This document shows positions 41,241 through 42,995 of a stretch of DNA of 42,995 nt, piece by piece. A program made the translations under genes and the position numbers. This DNA is from Limosilactobacillus sp. (GTDB lineage: Bacteria > Bacillota > Bacilli > Lactobacillales > Lactobacillaceae): positions 1-42,995 of the forward strand of contig NZ_JALCQI010000010.1 of assembly GCF_022651205.1 (NCBI RefSeq), read 5' to 3'. The stretch's first letter is position 1. The number at the start of each line of letters is the position of its first letter. The notes beneath the pieces were generated by a model. That model was not told where the DNA came from. It ran no database searches and worked only from the letters and a program-made list of their open reading frames with translations.

Positions 41241-42994
41241 TTTTGCGCAGAAAAATGAATTAACCGCATACTATTTAGGATGACGATCAGAATACTTAGC
41301 TCGTGGATCAACATTCCAGAAGCCATTTCGACGTAGCCAACAAATAAGCCGATGAACAACAGGATGACAGTGATTAACGCAATAATAATATTCTCATTCA
41401 TGTTCTTAATCGTGTGCTTGGCTAATTTCAGCCCGCGAACAAGGTTGCTTAAATTTGAGTTAACCAGTACGAGGTCGGCAACGTCCATTGCCACATCGGT
41501 TCCAGAGCCCATTGCCACGGCGACGTCCGCTTGGGCAAGGGCAGGACTATCATTGATTCCATCACCGACAAAGGCGACTTGGTGCCCCTGTTCTTGCAGT
41601 GATTTGACAAAACTAGCCTTATCTTGTGGGAGCATCTGGGCATGAACGTCATCAAGTGGTAAAGCGGTGGCAATCTGATTAGCTGTTTCTTGGTTATCTC
41701 CCGTCAGCATAATCAAGTTTGAGATACCGAGTTGCTTTAATTGTTGTAGTGCCTTAGTGCTGTCAGGTCGCAGCTGATCTTTAATCCCGAAGACTGCGAG
41801 CTCGGTTTGACTAGCGTTCGCAAAAATTACAATTGAGTTTCCTTCCTGGCTTAGTCGGCTAACAGTCGCTTGCAGAGCTTGATTATCACCGAGAAAGCTC
41901 GTTGCTAAATTAAGATTACCTACCATGTATTCGTGGTCCGCAATTTTTGCTTGCAGCCCACGGCCCTTAATAGTTTTACTCTCGCTGACGATTGGTGATT
42001 CAGTAGTTGTTAATTGTTGAATCGCCTTAGCTAGTGGATGATCGGACTGTTGTTCAATCGCTACCAATTGGTTAATGATTGTTTGCCGATCACCGTTGAT
42101 AACTTCAACCGCGGCTACTTTTGGTTGGCCGGCTGTCAGGGTTCCGGTTTTATCAAAGACCATGGTGTCAACCTTGTGTAGGCGGTCCATTACATCGGAA
42201 CCCTTAAAGAGAATCCCATGCTTGGCACCATTACCAATTCCGGCAACCGTTGAAGCAGGCACCCCAATTACTAGGGCACCGGGGCAGCCTAATACCATGA
42301 CGGTAATTGCAAGGCGAACGTCCCGGGTTAAGAGTCCTACGAGTAGTGACACAACTAACACGAACGGGGTGTAATATTGTGAGAACTTGTCAATAAACCG
42401 TTGTGTCTTAGTTTGCGAGTCCTGGGCTTCTTCGACTAATTCAATAATCTTGCCGAAGGTCGTATCATCACCCGCAGCGGTTGTGTTAACGGTAATTACG
42501 CCGTTCTCAACGATCGTTCCGGCAAAAACTGATTCGCCTGCTTGTTTTTGAATTAATTTTGCTTCACCGGTAACGCTTGCTTCATTTAAGAGCGCCGTTC
42601 CGGTCAATACTTGACCATCGACGGGGACTTTTGCACCGGTTTTAATTAAAACGTGAGTTCCGGGATCAATAAAGTCGACATCTTCTTCCTCAGTACTGCC
42701 GTCATCATTTAGAACGAGGGCGGTCTGGGGAGCTAGTTGGGTCAATTGTTGCACGGCATTTCGTGTTTTTTGCAGGGTGATATTTTCCAAAACTTCACCG
42801 AACATAAATAACCAGGTAACGATTGCGGCTTCGTTATATTCGCCGATGATAAAAGCCCCAATTACCGCGATTGAGACGAGAACATCAATTGAAATTAATT
42901 TGACCCGCAGTGACGAAATTGCGGTAAGCAAAATGGGGATGAGGCCGATTAAGCCAACCACCGCCATAATAACTTGATAGGGAAGATTCATCAC
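41237..42994 (-). CDS. P1B-type heavy-metal ATPase with CPG motif (5' end cut by window)
   Basis: At least 585 residues; the frame is open to the right edge and the family normally has extra N-terminal residues, so the true start is probably outside. Visible parts are the actuator TGEA (near 142), the membrane metal-site motif GCPGALVIGVPAS (near 236), phosphorylation site DKTGTLT (281), HP motif SDHPLAKA and hinge GDGINDSPALAQADVAVAMGSGTD. The last membrane pair has MLIHELSILIVILNSMRL. Most metal ATPases carry CPC, CPH, SPC or TPC where this one has CPG, so metal specificity is open. No HMA domain is fused; a separate one is encoded just downstream. It presumably exports a metal ion. Confidence 0.9.
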   Translation of the reverse strand: MMNLPYQVIMAVVGLIGLIPILLTAISSLRVKLISIDVLVSIAVIGAFIIGEYNEAAIVTWLFMFGEVLENITLQKTRNAVQQLTQLAPQTALVLNDDGSTEEEDVDFIDPGTHVLIKTGAKVPVDGQVLTGTALLNEASVTGEAKLIQKQAGESVFAGTIVENGVITVNTTAAGDDTTFGKIIELVEEAQDSQTKTQRFIDKFSQYYTPFVLVVSLLVGLLTRDVRLAITVMVLGCPGALVIGVPASTVAGIGNGAKHGILFKGSDVMDRLHKVDTMVFDKTGTLTAGQPKVAAVEVINGDRQTIINQLVAIEQQSDHPLAKAIQQLTTTESPIVSESKTIKGRGLQAKIADHEYMVGNLNLATSFLGDNQALQATVSRLSQEGNSIVIFANASQTELAVFGIKDQLRPDSTKALQQLKQLGISNLIMLTGDNQETANQIATALPLDDVHAQMLPQDKASFVKSLQEQGHQVAFVGDGINDSPALAQADVAVAMGSGTDVAMDVADLVLVNSNLSNLVRGLKLAKHTIKNMNENIIIALITVILLFIGLFVGYVEMASGMLIHELSILIVILNSMRLIHFSAQN

Positions 42995-42995
42995 A

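Noticed and set aside
41221..41245. Hairpin AAAATTGA/TCAATTTT as terminator of the metal ATPase gene
   Set aside because: The stem is short and A/T-only with a poor T-tract. The same bases make a better FNR-type box with exact promoter spacing, although a dual role is possible.

Overview
The window is a replication-origin region of a low-to-moderate GC Firmicute. The order rpmH-rnpA-yidC-jag-mnmE-mnmG on the minus strand, then dnaA-dnaN-yaaA-recF-gyrB-gyrA-rpsF-ssb-rpsR-gdpP-rplI-dnaB on the plus strand, is the standard oriC neighbourhood of lactic acid bacteria. The protein sequences, a hydroxyisocaproate-type dehydrogenase, a D-aspartate ligase and the T-box style all point to the family Lactobacillaceae. 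A Limosilactobacillus-like member is most likely, but the species cannot be fixed from this sequence alone.

Layout. 1-125 is the 5' end of a group II intron (class C type) that runs off the left edge; it sits directly behind the rho-independent terminator of a hydroxyacid dehydrogenase gene. 183-2060 (minus) holds that dehydrogenase and a DUF3737 beta-helix protein. 2179-6516 (plus) holds a MalY/PatB-type lyase, a CDF metal transporter, a secreted PepSY protein and a MenA-like prenyltransferase, with tRNA-Gln and tRNA-Glu on the minus strand between them. 6577-10622 (minus) holds thiol peroxidase, BrnQ behind a valine-type T-box leader, a secreted DUF1002 protein and signal peptidase I. 10710-15415 (minus) is a cell-wall operon: D-aspartate ligase, an AsnB/AsnH-type amidotransferase and MurE, i.e. 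building and amidating a D-Asp/D-Asn interpeptide bridge. 15558-21440 (minus) is mnmG, mnmE, jag, yidC, rnpA and rpmH; mnmE is preceded by a leader with a long terminator-like hairpin. 21560-23420 is a bipartite oriC around dnaA: two DnaA-box clusters, with a DnaA-trio-like repeat and an AT-rich unwinding region between dnaA and dnaN. 23436-36078 (plus) is the replication and ribosomal-protein block.

36237-39579 (plus) holds an MFS transporter, a type I asparaginase and a PPK2-type polyphosphate kinase. 39746-42995 (minus) is a metal/redox cluster: a P1B-type ATPase with an unusual CPG membrane motif (5' end cut by the window), a small HMA-domain protein, a Dps-like protein that seems to have lost ferroxidase residues, and a two-cysteine Crp/Fnr regulator. 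In front of the HMA gene lies a near-perfect FNR-type box placed exactly at the class II activation distance from a -10 element. This autoregulated-looking module is the best candidate here for an under-described system.

Transcription mostly runs away from the origin on both arms; the main exception is the plus-strand block at 2.2-6.5 kb. No rRNA, CRISPR array, prophage or insertion sequence was seen besides the intron fragment.
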